From an uncultured Selenomonadales bacterium (GTDB taxonomy: Bacteria > Bacillota > Negativicutes > Selenomonadales > Selenomonadaceae): a stretch of DNA of 21,522 bases. This document shows positions 1 through 7,565 of the stretch, piece after piece (the first letter of the stretch is position 1; every line of letters begins with the position of its first letter). Location of the stretch: contig CALFJC010000116.1 in NCBI GenBank assembly GCA_937877655.1, positions 1 through 21,522 on the forward strand, given 5' to 3'. The position numbers were made by a program, and so were the translations under genes. Under the pieces are notes generated by a model that was not told where the DNA came from, did no database searches, and saw nothing but the letters and a program-made list of their open reading frames with translations.

Positions 1-52
1 TTCTTTCCAACGCTTCCATTATCGGAGCCCTTTCCTGCGTCAAATATCTCAT
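1..52 (-). CDS. Orn/Lys/Arg decarboxylase-like protein, N-terminal fragment
   Basis: Seventeen codons are visible before the gene leaves the window, starting at an ATG (52-50, minus strand) six bases downstream of a strong GAGGAGG ribosome site (59-65). The visible protein reads MRYLTQERAPIMEALER. The tyrosine-leucine-x-Q-x-R-A-P-I-x-E-A-L pattern is typical of the extreme N-terminus of the Bacillota PLP-dependent Orn/Lys/Arg decarboxylase family, which makes polyamines or their precursors. No catalytic residue is inside the window, so the call rests on this short motif only. It lies downstream of sepF on the same strand but behind a terminator, so it may be transcribed separately or by read-through. 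Confidence 0.4.
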   Translation of the reverse strand, partial: MRYLTQERAPIMEALER

Positions 53-65
53 TGCCGTCCTCCTC

Positions 66-93
66 AAAAAAAAACAGGCACCTTCGCGCCCGT
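66..93 (-). terminator. Rho-independent terminator of sepF
   Basis: Read on the minus strand, an eight-pair stem (ACGGGCGC with GTGCCTGT, two G-T wobbles) with a GAAG tetraloop is followed by a run of T. It lies 12 bases after the sepF stop codon. Confidence 0.8.
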
Positions 94-105
94 AATTTCT
101 TTTTT

Positions 106-735
106 TTAATTGTATCGTCTTAATGTCGCCGCTATTGCCGCTTGCGCACTCGATACTTCAAAGCCCTCCGGCACATACAACATTATTTTGTTCGTTATCA
201 TTTCTACATGCCCGCTTATCGTGTAGACTACGCCCAAGACGAAATCGCCTATTCGCTGTTGCGTTGCCGCGTCCATTCCTTCGTAATTGACGACTACCGC
301 ATTTCGTTGAATTAAATCCTGCCCGATGCTCTGCGCCTGTTCGTCGTATTTTGTCGGCGTGTAGATTTTTATTGTCATCTGCGCCGTTTTCACTACCGCC
401 AAACTCGGACGAACGCTCGGCTCTGAACTGAAAGCTTCATAACGCATTCCGTTCATGTTTGCTACGCCGTCTGAAGTTGTTACATGCGTTCCGTGTGTCC
501 GCACGAATTTTGCGCCGCCCATTCCAATCGCTTGTTTTTCTGCTTGAAATGATTGCGCGGGAGTCGGTTCGGGCATCGGTTCGGGTTCGATTTTTGGTTC
601 TTCTATTTTCTTTTCTGTCACCTGCGCGGGAGGTTCTTCCTTTTTTATCTCTGACTTTTTAATTTCTTCTTCCTCATCCACGCCCGGCGGCATGATTATG
701 TCCGTTATTTTTTTGATCCACTCCATTATTATCAT
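106..735 (-). CDS. sepF: Cell division protein SepF
   Basis: SepF is a membrane-tethered partner of FtsZ that bundles FtsZ filaments and shapes the division septum. The 209-residue product starts with a short amphipathic segment (MEWIKKITDIIMP) that would act as the membrane anchor, followed by an acidic, proline- and glutamate-rich linker (about residues 20-70). The conserved SepF/DUF552 domain covers about residues 110-200, with the typical block around VVNYEGMDAATQQRIGDFVLG and the following VVYTISGHVEMI. I place the start at ATG 735, which has GGAAGG nine bases upstream. A TTG further upstream (744) touches that ribosome site and cannot use it. The linker is longer than in many SepF proteins. 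Its own promoter and terminator flank it. Confidence 0.9.
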   Translation of the reverse strand: MIIMEWIKKITDIIMPPGVDEEEEIKKSEIKKEEPPAQVTEKKIEEPKIEPEPMPEPTPAQSFQAEKQAIGMGGAKFVRTHGTHVTTSDGVANMNGMRYEAFSSEPSVRPSLAVVKTAQMTIKIYTPTKYDEQAQSIGQDLIQRNAVVVNYEGMDAATQQRIGDFVLGVVYTISGHVEMITNKIMLYVPEGFEVSSAQAAIAATLRRYN

Positions 736-768
736 CGCGACCAACCTTCCAATTTTTTTTCTCGCGCC

Positions 769-797
769 ATTCTAGCATATGCTTTTATAAATTGCAA
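769..797 (-). promoter_or_regulatory. Sigma-A type promoter for sepF
   Basis: On the minus strand, TTGCAA (797-792) and TAGAAT (774-769) are separated by exactly 17 bases, about 34 bases upstream of the sepF ATG. It lies in the short gap after typA, so sepF can be transcribed independently of typA. Confidence 0.65.
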
Positions 798-824
798 AGG
801 TTTTCTTCAAAATATTTTCAGTTT

Positions 825-2630
825 TTACTTCCGACTGTTTTTGGATAATCTTCCGCGTGTTGTTCTGTCCAAAATCGCCTTCCGCAACCTTATCGTTTGC
901 GGCGTGACTTCAACCAGTTCATCGTCTTGAATATATTCCATTGCCTGTTCCAAACTCATTATCCGCGCAGGTATTAATCTTATCGCTTCGTCCGAATTGC
1001 TCGCCCGAATGTTCGTTTGCTTTTTCGCTTTGCAAGGATTTATATCAATGTCAAGTTCCCGACTGTTTTCGCCGACGATCATTCCTTCATAAACTTGTTG
1101 CCCCGGCTCTATGAACATGACGCCTCTGTCTTGGAGATTAAAAATTCCGTAACCCGTTGTCAAGCCCGCCTCGAAGGCTACCAAGCTTCCGCGTGTGCGA
1201 CCCATAATTTCTCCCTTGTAAGGTTCGTAGCCGTGAAAAACATGATTCATTATCCCGTTGCCCCGCGTCGAAGTCAAAAGCTCCGAACGAAATCCTATCA
1301 AGCCCCGCGCAGGAATTAAAAAGTTCAGCCGTATGTAGCCCGCTATTTGTTGCATATCTTTTAATTCGCCTTTGCGCCGTCCGAGACTTTCCATCACCGT
1401 TCCCATGTATTCCGAAGTCACTTCAACCGTCAATTCTTCTATCGGCTCGTATTTTTGCCCGTCAATTAATTTGTAAACGACTTCGGGTTTGCCCACTTCC
1501 ATTTCATAACCTTCGCGCCGCATTGTCTCTATCAAAATCGATAAATGCAATTCGCCGCGCCCGCTGACTTTGAAAACGTCCGTGCTGTTTGTATCCTCGA
1601 CCCGCAACGCGACATTTGTTTGAATTTCTTTGTAAAGCCTGTCGCGAAGATGACGGCTCGTTACAAATTGTCCGTCTTTGCCCGCCAAAGGACTTGTGTT
1701 TACTCCGATTGTCACGCTTAACGTCGGTTCGTCGACTTTTATTGTTTCCAATGCTTCGGGATTTTCTTTGTCCGAAATTGTGTCGCCGATTTTTATTTCC
1801 GGCAAACCCGTTACCGCCGCAATTTCTCCTGCCGAAGCTTCAGCAACTTCCGTTCGGTGCAAACCTTCATAGACATAAACTTTTCCGATTTTCCCGCTGA
1901 AATGTTCTCGCCCGCTTATGACCGTGACGACTTCGCCGCTTTTTATTCGTCCGCGACTTATTCGCCCTATCGCGATTTTTCCGACATAATCATCCCATTC
2001 AAGCATTGTAACTGCCATTTGCAACGGCAATTCCGCGTCGCCCGAACCGCTCGGTATTTCTTTTATTATCGTCTCCAACAGCGGCTCAAGATTTGTGCTC
2101 TCATCGTCCAAATTTTTTTTCGCAATGCCCGCCTTCGCCGCCGTGTATATTACGGGATAATCAAGTTGTTCGTCATCCGCGCCCAGCTCCATGAATAATT
2201 CCATCACTTCATATTCCACTTCGTCGATTCGCGCATCTGCTCGGTCGATTTTGTTTATTACAACTATCGCACGCAATTTTTGTTCCAACGCCTTCCGCAA
2301 AACGTATTTTGTCTGCGGCATGACGCCTTCAAATGCGTCAACCAATAACAGCACGCCGTCCGCCATATTTAGAACGCGTTCGACTTCTCCGCCGAAATCT
2401 GCATGTCCCGGCGTGTCCACAATATTTATTTTTTCGCCCTCGTATCTTATCGCCGCGACTTTTGACATTATCGTTATGCCGCGTTCGCGCTCCAATTCCC
2501 CGCTGTCCATTACTCGCTCGGCTACCTGTTCATTTTTGCGAAAGACTTCACTTTGTTTCAGCAAGCCGTCCACCAAAGTCGTTTTGCCGTGGTCGACGTG
2601 CGCTATTATTGCTATGTTTCGTTCTTGCAT
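825..2630 (-). CDS. typA: Ribosome-associated GTPase TypA/BipA
   Basis: TypA (BipA) is a translational GTPase of the EF-G/LepA class that binds the ribosome and helps 50S assembly and stress or cold adaptation. At 601 residues it has the usual full length. The G domain is intact: P-loop AHVDHGKTT at residues 10-18, switch region RERGITI about 48-54, DTPGH at 72-76 and NKID at 126-129. The later ARGLIGFRSE and TRGNGIMNH blocks are the family's C-terminal signature, and the lysine/arginine-rich end is also typical. The ATG has GGAGG eight bases upstream. It is divergent from aroA and shares a very short intergenic region with it. Confidence 0.97.
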   Translation of the reverse strand: MQERNIAIIAHVDHGKTTLVDGLLKQSEVFRKNEQVAERVMDSGELERERGITIMSKVAAIRYEGEKINIVDTPGHADFGGEVERVLNMADGVLLLVDAFEGVMPQTKYVLRKALEQKLRAIVVINKIDRADARIDEVEYEVMELFMELGADDEQLDYPVIYTAAKAGIAKKNLDDESTNLEPLLETIIKEIPSGSGDAELPLQMAVTMLEWDDYVGKIAIGRISRGRIKSGEVVTVISGREHFSGKIGKVYVYEGLHRTEVAEASAGEIAAVTGLPEIKIGDTISDKENPEALETIKVDEPTLSVTIGVNTSPLAGKDGQFVTSRHLRDRLYKEIQTNVALRVEDTNSTDVFKVSGRGELHLSILIETMRREGYEMEVGKPEVVYKLIDGQKYEPIEELTVEVTSEYMGTVMESLGRRKGELKDMQQIAGYIRLNFLIPARGLIGFRSELLTSTRGNGIMNHVFHGYEPYKGEIMGRTRGSLVAFEAGLTTGYGIFNLQDRGVMFIEPGQQVYEGMIVGENSRELDIDINPCKAKKQTNIRASNSDEAIRLIPARIMSLEQAMEYIQDDELVEVTPQTIRLRKAILDRTTRGRLSKNSRK

Positions 2631-2635
2631 TTATG

Positions 2636-2664
2636 TTGCCTCCGAATTTTTTTTCCGCTATTAT
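2636..2664 (+). promoter_or_regulatory. Promoter for aroA
   Basis: TTGCCT (2636-2641) and TATTAT (2659-2664) are spaced by 17 bases, giving a predicted leader of about 24 bases before the aroA ATG. The -35 box overlaps the complement of the typA ribosome site. Confidence 0.5.
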
Positions 2665-2668
2665 AGCA
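2660..2668 (-). promoter_or_regulatory. Extended -10 promoter for typA
   Basis: On the minus strand TGCTATAAT (2668-2660) is a perfect -10 hexamer with the TGN extension. No good -35 box stands upstream. It overlaps the -10 box of the divergent aroA promoter, so the two polymerases should compete. Confidence 0.55.
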
Positions 2669-2694
2669 CATATTTTTTGTAAAGGAGTATCTTC

Positions 2695-3960
2695 ATGCTT
2701 GTTCCCAATTTTTCTCAACCCTTTGTCAAAACGCTCGAAGTTCCCGCCGATAAATCGGTTTCTCATCGTGCCCTGATTTTCTCCGCCATTGCCGATAATT
2801 CTGTTCGCATTTCAAACTTCCTGCGCGCCGAAGATTGCCTTTCAACTCTCAACTGCCTTAAAGCTCTCGGCGTAGAAATTAATCTTGCCGAAGATGTTTT
2901 TGTTCACGGAGTCGGCTTGCGCGGTTTGAAAAAATCTGCCGCGCCTTTGAACGCGGGAAATTCAGGGACAACTTTACGTTTGATGTCGGGCTTGCTCGCC
3001 GCGCAGAATTTTGATTCAACTTTTATCGGCGACGCTTCCCTTTCAAAACGTCCCATGTCCAGAATTATTTTGCCGCTTGAAAAAATGGGCGCAACTTTTT
3101 CTGCCCGCGAAAATAATTTCTTGCCGATAAAAATTTTCGGAGCAAATCTGCGCGGAATAAATTATGAAATGCCGGTTGCTTCCGCGCAGGTTAAATCGGC
3201 GATACTTTTGGCGGGGCTTTATGCCGAAAATCCTACAACGGTTATCGAGCCCGCGCCTTCCCGCGACCATACGGAAAAAATGTTGGCGGCTATGGGTGCG
3301 AGAATAGAAAAAATCGGAAATGCAATTACGATTTTCCCCGCCGAAAAACTTTTTGCGCCCGAAAAAATTTCTGTGGCGGGCGACATTTCAAGCGCGGCGT
3401 TTTGGATTGTTCTGGCGACGATTTTGGACGGCTCGGAAATTACAATTAAAAATGTCGGAGTAAATCGGACGCGCACAGGAATTTTGGATGTTCTTTTAAA
3501 AATGGGCGCGAAGATTTTTTTGGAAAACGAACGACTTGAATGCGGCGAGCCCGTTGCCGACATAAAAATTTTTTCGGCGAAGTTGCGGGGCATTGAGACG
3601 GGCGGCGAAATTATTCCGCGCATGATTGACGAGATACCGATTTTGGCAGTGGCGGCCGGTTTTGCCGAAGGCACAACGATTATTCGCGACGTCGGAGAAT
3701 TGCGCGTCAAAGAAAGCGACAGATTGAAAGCGATTGTTGAAGAATTTAACAAGTTGTCTCCCGCGACTTTCGAGGCACAAGATGATATTTTGATAATTCA
3801 CGGCGGCGGCGTCAAGAAATTTGCTTCTTGCAAAACTTACGGCGACCACAGAATTGCAATGAGTTTGTCGATAATGGGCATGGCAACTGAAGGCGTCGAT
3901 TTGGACGACGGAGCTTGCGTAAAAATTTCTTATCCGAATTTCTTCGACATGCTTAAATAG
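2695..3960 (+). CDS. aroA: 3-phosphoshikimate 1-carboxyvinyltransferase (EPSP synthase)
   Basis: The enzyme joins shikimate-3-phosphate and phosphoenolpyruvate to make EPSP, the sixth step of the shikimate pathway, in the cytosol. The 421-residue product is full length. Visible family blocks are KSVSHRA (from residue 20), the PEP-binding NAGNSGTT (86-93), SLSKRPMSRI, SAQVKSAILLAGL, PSRDHTEKML, DEIPILAVAA, RVKESDRL and YGDHRIAMS near the end. The RPM block resembles the Gram-positive (class II) enzymes. The ATG has AAAGGAG seven bases upstream. The gene has its own promoter and a terminator, and stands alone rather than in an aro operon. Phage sequence begins just after its terminator. Confidence 0.97.
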   Translation: MLVPNFSQPFVKTLEVPADKSVSHRALIFSAIADNSVRISNFLRAEDCLSTLNCLKALGVEINLAEDVFVHGVGLRGLKKSAAPLNAGNSGTTLRLMSGLLAAQNFDSTFIGDASLSKRPMSRIILPLEKMGATFSARENNFLPIKIFGANLRGINYEMPVASAQVKSAILLAGLYAENPTTVIEPAPSRDHTEKMLAAMGARIEKIGNAITIFPAEKLFAPEKISVAGDISSAAFWIVLATILDGSEITIKNVGVNRTRTGILDVLLKMGAKIFLENERLECGEPVADIKIFSAKLRGIETGGEIIPRMIDEIPILAVAAGFAEGTTIIRDVGELRVKESDRLKAIVEEFNKLSPATFEAQDDILIIHGGGVKKFASCKTYGDHRIAMSLSIMGMATEGVDLDDGACVKISYPNFFDMLK

Positions 3961-3985
3961 TTTCTATCTTACAATCCTATAATCT

Positions 3986-4023
3986 AAAAAAGGACGACTG
4001 CAAAAAGCAGGCGTCTTTTTTTT
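3986..4023 (+). terminator. Terminator of aroA
   Basis: GACGACTGC (3993-4001) pairs with GCAGGCGTC (4007-4015) around an AAAAA loop, with one mismatch, followed by eight T. A run of six A before the stem makes it potentially bidirectional. The recognisable host sequence stops here. Confidence 0.85.
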
Positions 4024-4050
4024 GTTTTTCTCAAGGTAACGGATATAGAG

Positions 4051-4599
4051 TTGAAGAGAGCGAGTGGTTTAAGCCAGACGGCAGTAACAGATTCCAAGCG
4101 GCGGCTGAAGAATTTGGGTCTGATTGATTTTGTGACGGACAAGAGCCGCCCGAAACTCGGGACGGAATATGAATTGTTGCTTTACACCGCCTTAGCGGAG
4201 CAAAAAGCGGAGCAAAAAGCGGAGCAAAACTCGCGAATAAGTCCTTCTTTAACATTAATCTCTACTAAAAGAGAGAGAGTAGAAGAGGCGCCCGCGTCGG
4301 CGATAATCGCGGAATGGGAGAAATCGCCGATATTCTGTTCGCTCGACGACGAATTGAAGGCGGAACTTACTCGGCTGGTCGCTAAGCACGGCGAAGAGAC
4401 AATTCGGCGGGCAATGCGGGCGGCGAAATATGCCAACGGCTCCAAGTCGATTAACTTCAACTATTTCCTGTACAAACTGAAGGAACTGCTGAAAGGTGGC
4501 AAGGCGCATGGAGAAAATGAGCAACCAGCTGATGTCAAACCCACTTTCGACGACGGGAATGAACCTTGGGCAAAATATGTCGGAATGGGAAAAGGTTAA
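4051..4599 (+). CDS. 5'-truncated phage replication-initiator-like protein
   Basis: The reading frame carries a winged helix-turn-helix (ASGLSQTAVTDSKRRL then KNLGLIDF), a glutamine-rich AEQK repeat, and a helical C-terminal half (DELKAELTRLVAKHGEE). This layout, directly upstream of a DnaC-type loader, is that of phage replication initiators that bind the origin. The frame is open back to a stop at 3985, and the recognisable helix appears to start at about 4030 (LKVTDIELKRASG), but there is no ATG or GTG. TTG 4051 has no ribosome site and would cut into the helix-turn-helix. The gene therefore seems to have lost its 5' end at the junction with the aroA terminator and is probably inactive. 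It overlaps the next gene by 92 bases. Confidence 0.55.
   Translation: MKRASGLSQTAVTDSKRRLKNLGLIDFVTDKSRPKLGTEYELLLYTALAEQKAEQKAEQNSRISPSLTLISTKRERVEEAPASAIIAEWEKSPIFCSLDDELKAELTRLVAKHGEETIRRAMRAAKYANGSKSINFNYFLYKLKELLKGGKAHGENEQPADVKPTFDDGNEPWAKYVGMGKG
4195..4229 (+). repeat. 12-bp tandem repeat, three copies
   Basis: GCGGAGCAAAAA occurs three times in a row (the last copy differs at its end), encoding AEQK repeats in the linker of the replication-initiator-like protein. It keeps the frame, so length can vary without breaking the gene. Confidence 0.85.
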
Positions 4600-5419
4600 G
4601 GCGGCAGGAAAGGCGCATTGCGAGAAACTTCGTCCGATATACGAGGCGCGATACAACTTGAAGGGTTTGAGCGATTCGGAAGTTCGGGAAGTTGAACGGG
4701 CAGAAACCGATAAGACGGAATGTTCGAAGTGCAATGGTCTGAATTGCCACAAGACGGGCGGGACGCGTCATTTGAAACCCTTCATCGGGAATGCCGACGG
4801 GCGATTGAATATCATGTATGCGATTTGCCCGGTGAAAGAGCGGCGGGATTTGAAAGACCGTCTTGACCGAATGAAAGTACCTGCGCGGTATCAAGGGAAG
4901 AATTTTTCCGACTACGAGGTAACGGCGGACAATCGTCGGGCGTTGGCGATAGCGCAATGGTACATAGCCGAGAAGCCGCAACGCAACCTTTACTTTCACG
5001 GCGGATGCGGCACGGGGAAAACATTTTTGACGGCGTTAATCGCGAAGGAATTTATCAGAGAAGGAAGGAGCGTGATATTCGGGGATGTGCCCGAACTGTT
5101 GGAGGAAATCAAGATGACTTTCGACAGCGACAAGCTCAAAGCGGAAGATGTGCTGAATCGGTATTACAACTGCGATTTGCTGATTATGGACGACATCGGA
5201 GCGGGGCAAGTAACCGAATGGACGGTAGGAGTTTTGTATCAGGTAATCAATCGGCGGGTGAATGCGGGCAAGCGATTAATCGTAACGTCGAACTTCGATT
5301 TGAAAGGATTGAATCAGCGACTTGCGACGAAAGACGCGTATGGAGCACGGCGAATCATCAGCCGATTGTCGGACAGTGTCATCGGGTATTTCGGAACCGT
5401 CGACAGGCGGGGTGCTTAA
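4508..5419 (+). CDS. DnaC-like AAA+ helicase loader
   Basis: A DnaC/DnaI-type ATPase that would load the replicative helicase at the phage origin. The 303-residue protein has an N-terminal cysteine cluster (CSKCNGLNC at about residue 77, and a later CPVKE) that could bind zinc, then an AAA+ core with Walker A GGCGTGKT (about 165-172), Walker B LLIMDDIG (about 222-230), sensor-1-like VTSNFD and an arginine-rich end (ARRIISRL). I chose ATG 4508 with AGGTGG eight bases upstream; GTG 4496 is the longer alternative. It overlaps the upstream initiator-like frame, as in initiator-loader pairs of siphophages. The next gene starts two bases after its stop. Confidence 0.87.
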   Translation: MEKMSNQLMSNPLSTTGMNLGQNMSEWEKVKAAGKAHCEKLRPIYEARYNLKGLSDSEVREVERAETDKTECSKCNGLNCHKTGGTRHLKPFIGNADGRLNIMYAICPVKERRDLKDRLDRMKVPARYQGKNFSDYEVTADNRRALAIAQWYIAEKPQRNLYFHGGCGTGKTFLTALIAKEFIREGRSVIFGDVPELLEEIKMTFDSDKLKAEDVLNRYYNCDLLIMDDIGAGQVTEWTVGVLYQVINRRVNAGKRLIVTSNFDLKGLNQRLATKDAYGARRIISRLSDSVIGYFGTVDRRGA

Positions 5420-5421
5420 AA

Positions 5422-6207
5422 GTGGTCATTGAAAAGAAATGCGAATATTGCGGCGCGACGTTCACACCGGGCAAACACTCTCACAGGCAACGGTTTTGCA
5501 GTCGGCAATGCCAGCTGAAAGGTTGTCAGCGGCGGCGGAAAAAACGCGGGAAAACGGAACCTTTTGTACCCGTGAAAAAAATCTGCTCGTATTGCGGCAA
5601 AGAGTTTTTGGCTCAACATCCGCAGAAGAAATATTGCAGTCCGCATTGCGCATACGAGCATGATTTGGCAGAGTCGCGAGAAAAGCATCGGATGGAGCAG
5701 AAACCAAAAATCTGTCCGCAGTGCGGGAAGGAATTCACGCCGCGAAAACAAGCACAGAAATATTGCTGTGCGCGATGCTGTTACGCTTTCAATCGCGTGA
5801 AGAAGTTGCCGCCGAAAGAATTGGAGCCGCGCCAATGTGCGCACTGCGGGCAGGAATTCAAACCGAAGCACGGCAAGCAGATATTTTGCAGTAAGGAATG
5901 CCAATATCAGAACACGTTGAAGAAGGCGAAAATCAAGCGTGCAAGTCGAGCCGACAAGCGCGGCACGCAAAAATTTTCCGAACATGCCTTTTCTCAGAGC
6001 GCGGCTGAAATGGCGGCAGTGAATTGGGACGAAGAAATAAAAGTTCATCACAATCATTGGAAGCCGTTCAGGACGCCGAAAGACGCATGGCGGAACAAGA
6101 AACTGCCTGCGCGGAGACGGGAGATAAAAATCCCTGCGGCGGTGGCGGAAAATCGCGCTCCGACGATTGAAGAACTTCTCGATTGGATATTTTCGGAGGA
6201 AACATGA
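5422..6207 (+). CDS. Protein with four zinc-knuckle repeats
   Basis: The 261-residue product contains four similar modules of the form CxxCG(x)F...YC/FCS..C: CEYCG, CSYCG, CPQCG and CAHCG start them, about 40-50 residues apart. Each supplies four cysteines, so up to four zinc ions. The C-terminal third has no such module and ends with a helical, acidic tail (EELLDWIFSEE). The reading frame is open far upstream (to 4957), but that part only shadows the loader gene. GTG 5422, just after the loader stop and nine bases after GGGG, is the sensible start. A single copy of the module forms the gene at 7350. The function is unknown; nucleic-acid or protein binding is a guess. Confidence 0.65.
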   Translation: MVIEKKCEYCGATFTPGKHSHRQRFCSRQCQLKGCQRRRKKRGKTEPFVPVKKICSYCGKEFLAQHPQKKYCSPHCAYEHDLAESREKHRMEQKPKICPQCGKEFTPRKQAQKYCCARCCYAFNRVKKLPPKELEPRQCAHCGQEFKPKHGKQIFCSKECQYQNTLKKAKIKRASRADKRGTQKFSEHAFSQSAAEMAAVNWDEEIKVHHNHWKPFRTPKDAWRNKKLPARRREIKIPAAVAENRAPTIEELLDWIFSEET

Positions 6208-6512
6208 AACACAACGTCAAGATAAACGGCGTCATCAAGGAAATTGACTGCAAACTCGGCAGCGACATCGTCGACAAGACCGGCAGAGAAATATTTGAAG
6301 GCGATTATCTTCGTTGGCGGAATCACATGTTCGGCGAAATGATTTTGCAGGTGAAATTCTACGACGGGTGTTTTCTGGTTGAGGATTTGGACGAAGACAG
6401 CGACTTTCAACCTCAGCCGTTGTGGGAATATCTTGACGACGACGTTGAGATACTCGGGGAGGAATACAATCATGAAACCGATAAGCAATGCGATAACGCG
6501 TTCGGCAGATGA
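6204..6512 (+). CDS. YopX-like protein 1
   Basis: A 102-residue protein with the YopX signature: DKTGREIFEGDYLRW, then VKFYDGCF and a C-terminal DVEILG. YopX proteins are common in phages of Bacillota; they form oligomeric beta-rich assemblies and their role is not established. ATG 6204 overlaps the preceding TGA as ATGA, with GGAGG just upstream, so translation is probably coupled. The first of five related genes in this operon. Confidence 0.8.
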   Translation: MKHNVKINGVIKEIDCKLGSDIVDKTGREIFEGDYLRWRNHMFGEMILQVKFYDGCFLVEDLDEDSDFQPQPLWEYLDDDVEILGEEYNHETDKQCDNAFGR

Positions 6513-6657
6513 ATTGGTGGCGTCGTTGAAGAAATTCATGAAGACGTTGCATTTGCCGAAAGATAATCCGGTAAGGCAGAGTGCGGGTCGCGAGCTTTAC
6601 GCGAAAACCTGTCGATTCTGCAACCTTTACGATTTGAACAGGGAGGCTAAAAGATGA
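6472..6657 (+). CDS. Small phage protein, unknown function
   Basis: A 61-residue basic protein starting MKPISNAITRSADEL, with two cysteines in CRFCNLYD near the end. ATG 6472 has GGGGAGGA about eight bases upstream. It overlaps the end of YopX-like 1 by 41 bases and overlaps the next gene by four bases (ATGA). The cysteine pair could take part in metal binding, but one CxxC is not enough to say so. I do not recognise a family. Confidence 0.6.
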   Translation: MKPISNAITRSADELVASLKKFMKTLHLPKDNPVRQSAGRELYAKTCRFCNLYDLNREAKR

Positions 6658-6920
6658 ATTACAGAGTAAGACAGCACACGATTAACGGGTTCGGGCAGAA
6701 GGTAACTCGCGTTAAGCAACTCACGGGCGAACTTTCGACCGGGACGTTGGACAATCGCGGCGTTGAGATTTTCCTGAACGACAAGGTGCTCGTTCGCGAC
6801 GGCAGAGCGTCAATGACTTGCACGGTGAAATTCTTCGACGGAGCGTTTTTCCTCGATGACCATCCGTTGTTCATGTACGAATCGGACGCGCTTGAAGTCG
6901 TGGGTTACGCGGGGGCTTAG
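6654..6920 (+). CDS. YopX-like protein 2
   Basis: An 88-residue protein with a degenerate YopX pattern: LDNRGVEIFLNDKVLVRD, then TVKFFDGAFFLDD and ALEVVG at the C-terminus. This matches the D-x-x-G-x-E-I-x-x-x-D, V-K-F-x-D-G-x-F and x-E-V-x-G order of its neighbours. ATG 6654 has GGGAGG seven bases upstream and overlaps the preceding TGA. Confidence 0.72.
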   Translation: MNYRVRQHTINGFGQKVTRVKQLTGELSTGTLDNRGVEIFLNDKVLVRDGRASMTCTVKFFDGAFFLDDHPLFMYESDALEVVGYAGA

Positions 6921-6922
6921 AA

Positions 6923-6997
6923 ATGATTTGCAAACGGTCGGCATGGAAGCGCGACTTTGCGGCAGGGAAGACGGAATCGAACAGGAGGACGACATGA
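6923..6997 (+). CDS. Possible 24-residue basic peptide
   Basis: ATG 6923 opens a 24-codon frame (MICKRSAWKRDFAAGKTESN and four more residues) that ends in TGA overlapping the ATG of the next gene. It fills the only gap between tightly packed genes, has a G-run upstream, and is rich in lysine and arginine. It may only serve to couple translation. Confidence 0.3.
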   Translation: MICKRSAWKRDFAAGKTESNRRTT

Positions 6998-7242
6998 AAA
7001 CGATTAAATTCAGAGGACGCCGCATCAAACCGAATTTGGTAATCGGCGCGGATGAGGCGACGGGCGAATATATGATTGTCAATGACGAGCCCGTCAGTCC
7101 GCAAGATATTTGCCTGTTCTTCATGGCGATAGCAAAGCTCAACGGCAGGACGATTGAGGAAATGGCGCAACTTTTGATTCGCGGCGCAAATCATTTGCTC
7201 GAAGACGACCCTGAGCTTATGGGAAAGGTTAAGGCGATTTAA
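6994..7242 (+). CDS. Small phage protein, MKTIKF-type
   Basis: An 82-residue protein starting MKTIKFRGRRIKPN. The first residues match the start of YopX-like 3 (MKTIKFKG), but the YopX core (DxxGxExxEGD) is absent; instead there is a helical C-terminal half (IEEMAQLLIRGANHLLEDD). AGGAGG lies five bases before ATG 6994, which overlaps the preceding short frame. It may be a YopX relative with a replaced C-terminus. The function is unknown. Confidence 0.65.
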   Translation: MKTIKFRGRRIKPNLVIGADEATGEYMIVNDEPVSPQDICLFFMAIAKLNGRTIEEMAQLLIRGANHLLEDDPELMGKVKAI

Positions 7243-7350
7243 ATGAAAACATTGTACAAAGAATTGGCGATAGTGGCGGCGAGCGGCTTTTCAATCGGCT
7301 TCGTTGTCGGAGTCATTGCCTGCGCCTACGCCTATATCGAGACAATGTAA
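7243..7350 (+). CDS. 35-residue single-pass membrane peptide
   Basis: ATG 7243 follows the previous TAA directly and opens a 35-codon frame: MKTLYKELAIVAASGF, then a hydrophobic stretch SIGFVVGVIACAYAYI. This gives one membrane helix with a positively charged N-terminus. The stop overlaps the next ATG (TAATG). The ribosome site is weak, so it probably relies on coupling. Its role is unknown. Confidence 0.6.
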   Translation: MKTLYKELAIVAASGFSIGFVVGVIACAYAYIETM

Positions 7351-7565
7351 TGAAGTGCGAAAATTGCGGCGCGGAATTTACTCCGAGCAAATACAAGCCG
7401 AAGCAGAAATATTGTTCGCGGCAGTGCCGGCAGAAAGCGAGTTACAAGCGCAACGGGGTTAACATAAGAGAGTATGGACGCAAGAAATACTGGTTGGACG
7501 TTGAGGCGACCCGCGCCTACAAACGCGAATATTACATAACTCACAAATGGAAGGTGCAGAAATGA
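7350..7565 (+). CDS. Single zinc-knuckle protein
   Basis: A 71-residue basic protein with one module CENCGAEFTPSKYK...YCSRQC, nearly identical in pattern to each of the four modules of the 5422-6207 protein, followed by a basic tail. It probably binds one zinc through the four cysteines. Start and stop overlap both neighbours (TAATG in front, ATGA behind). It may be a duplicated module of the larger protein or the ancestral unit. Confidence 0.7.
   Translation: MKCENCGAEFTPSKYKPKQKYCSRQCRQKASYKRNGVNIREYGRKKYWLDVEATRAYKREYYITHKWKVQK

Noticed and set aside
3219..3849. Open frames on the minus strand within aroA
   Set aside because: They shadow a complete EPSP synthase gene and have no motifs or ribosome sites.
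4957..5421. Upstream extension of the four-zinc-knuckle gene
   Set aside because: The extra frame lies wholly inside the helicase-loader gene in another phase and has no motif or ribosome site; the module-bearing part begins after 5422.
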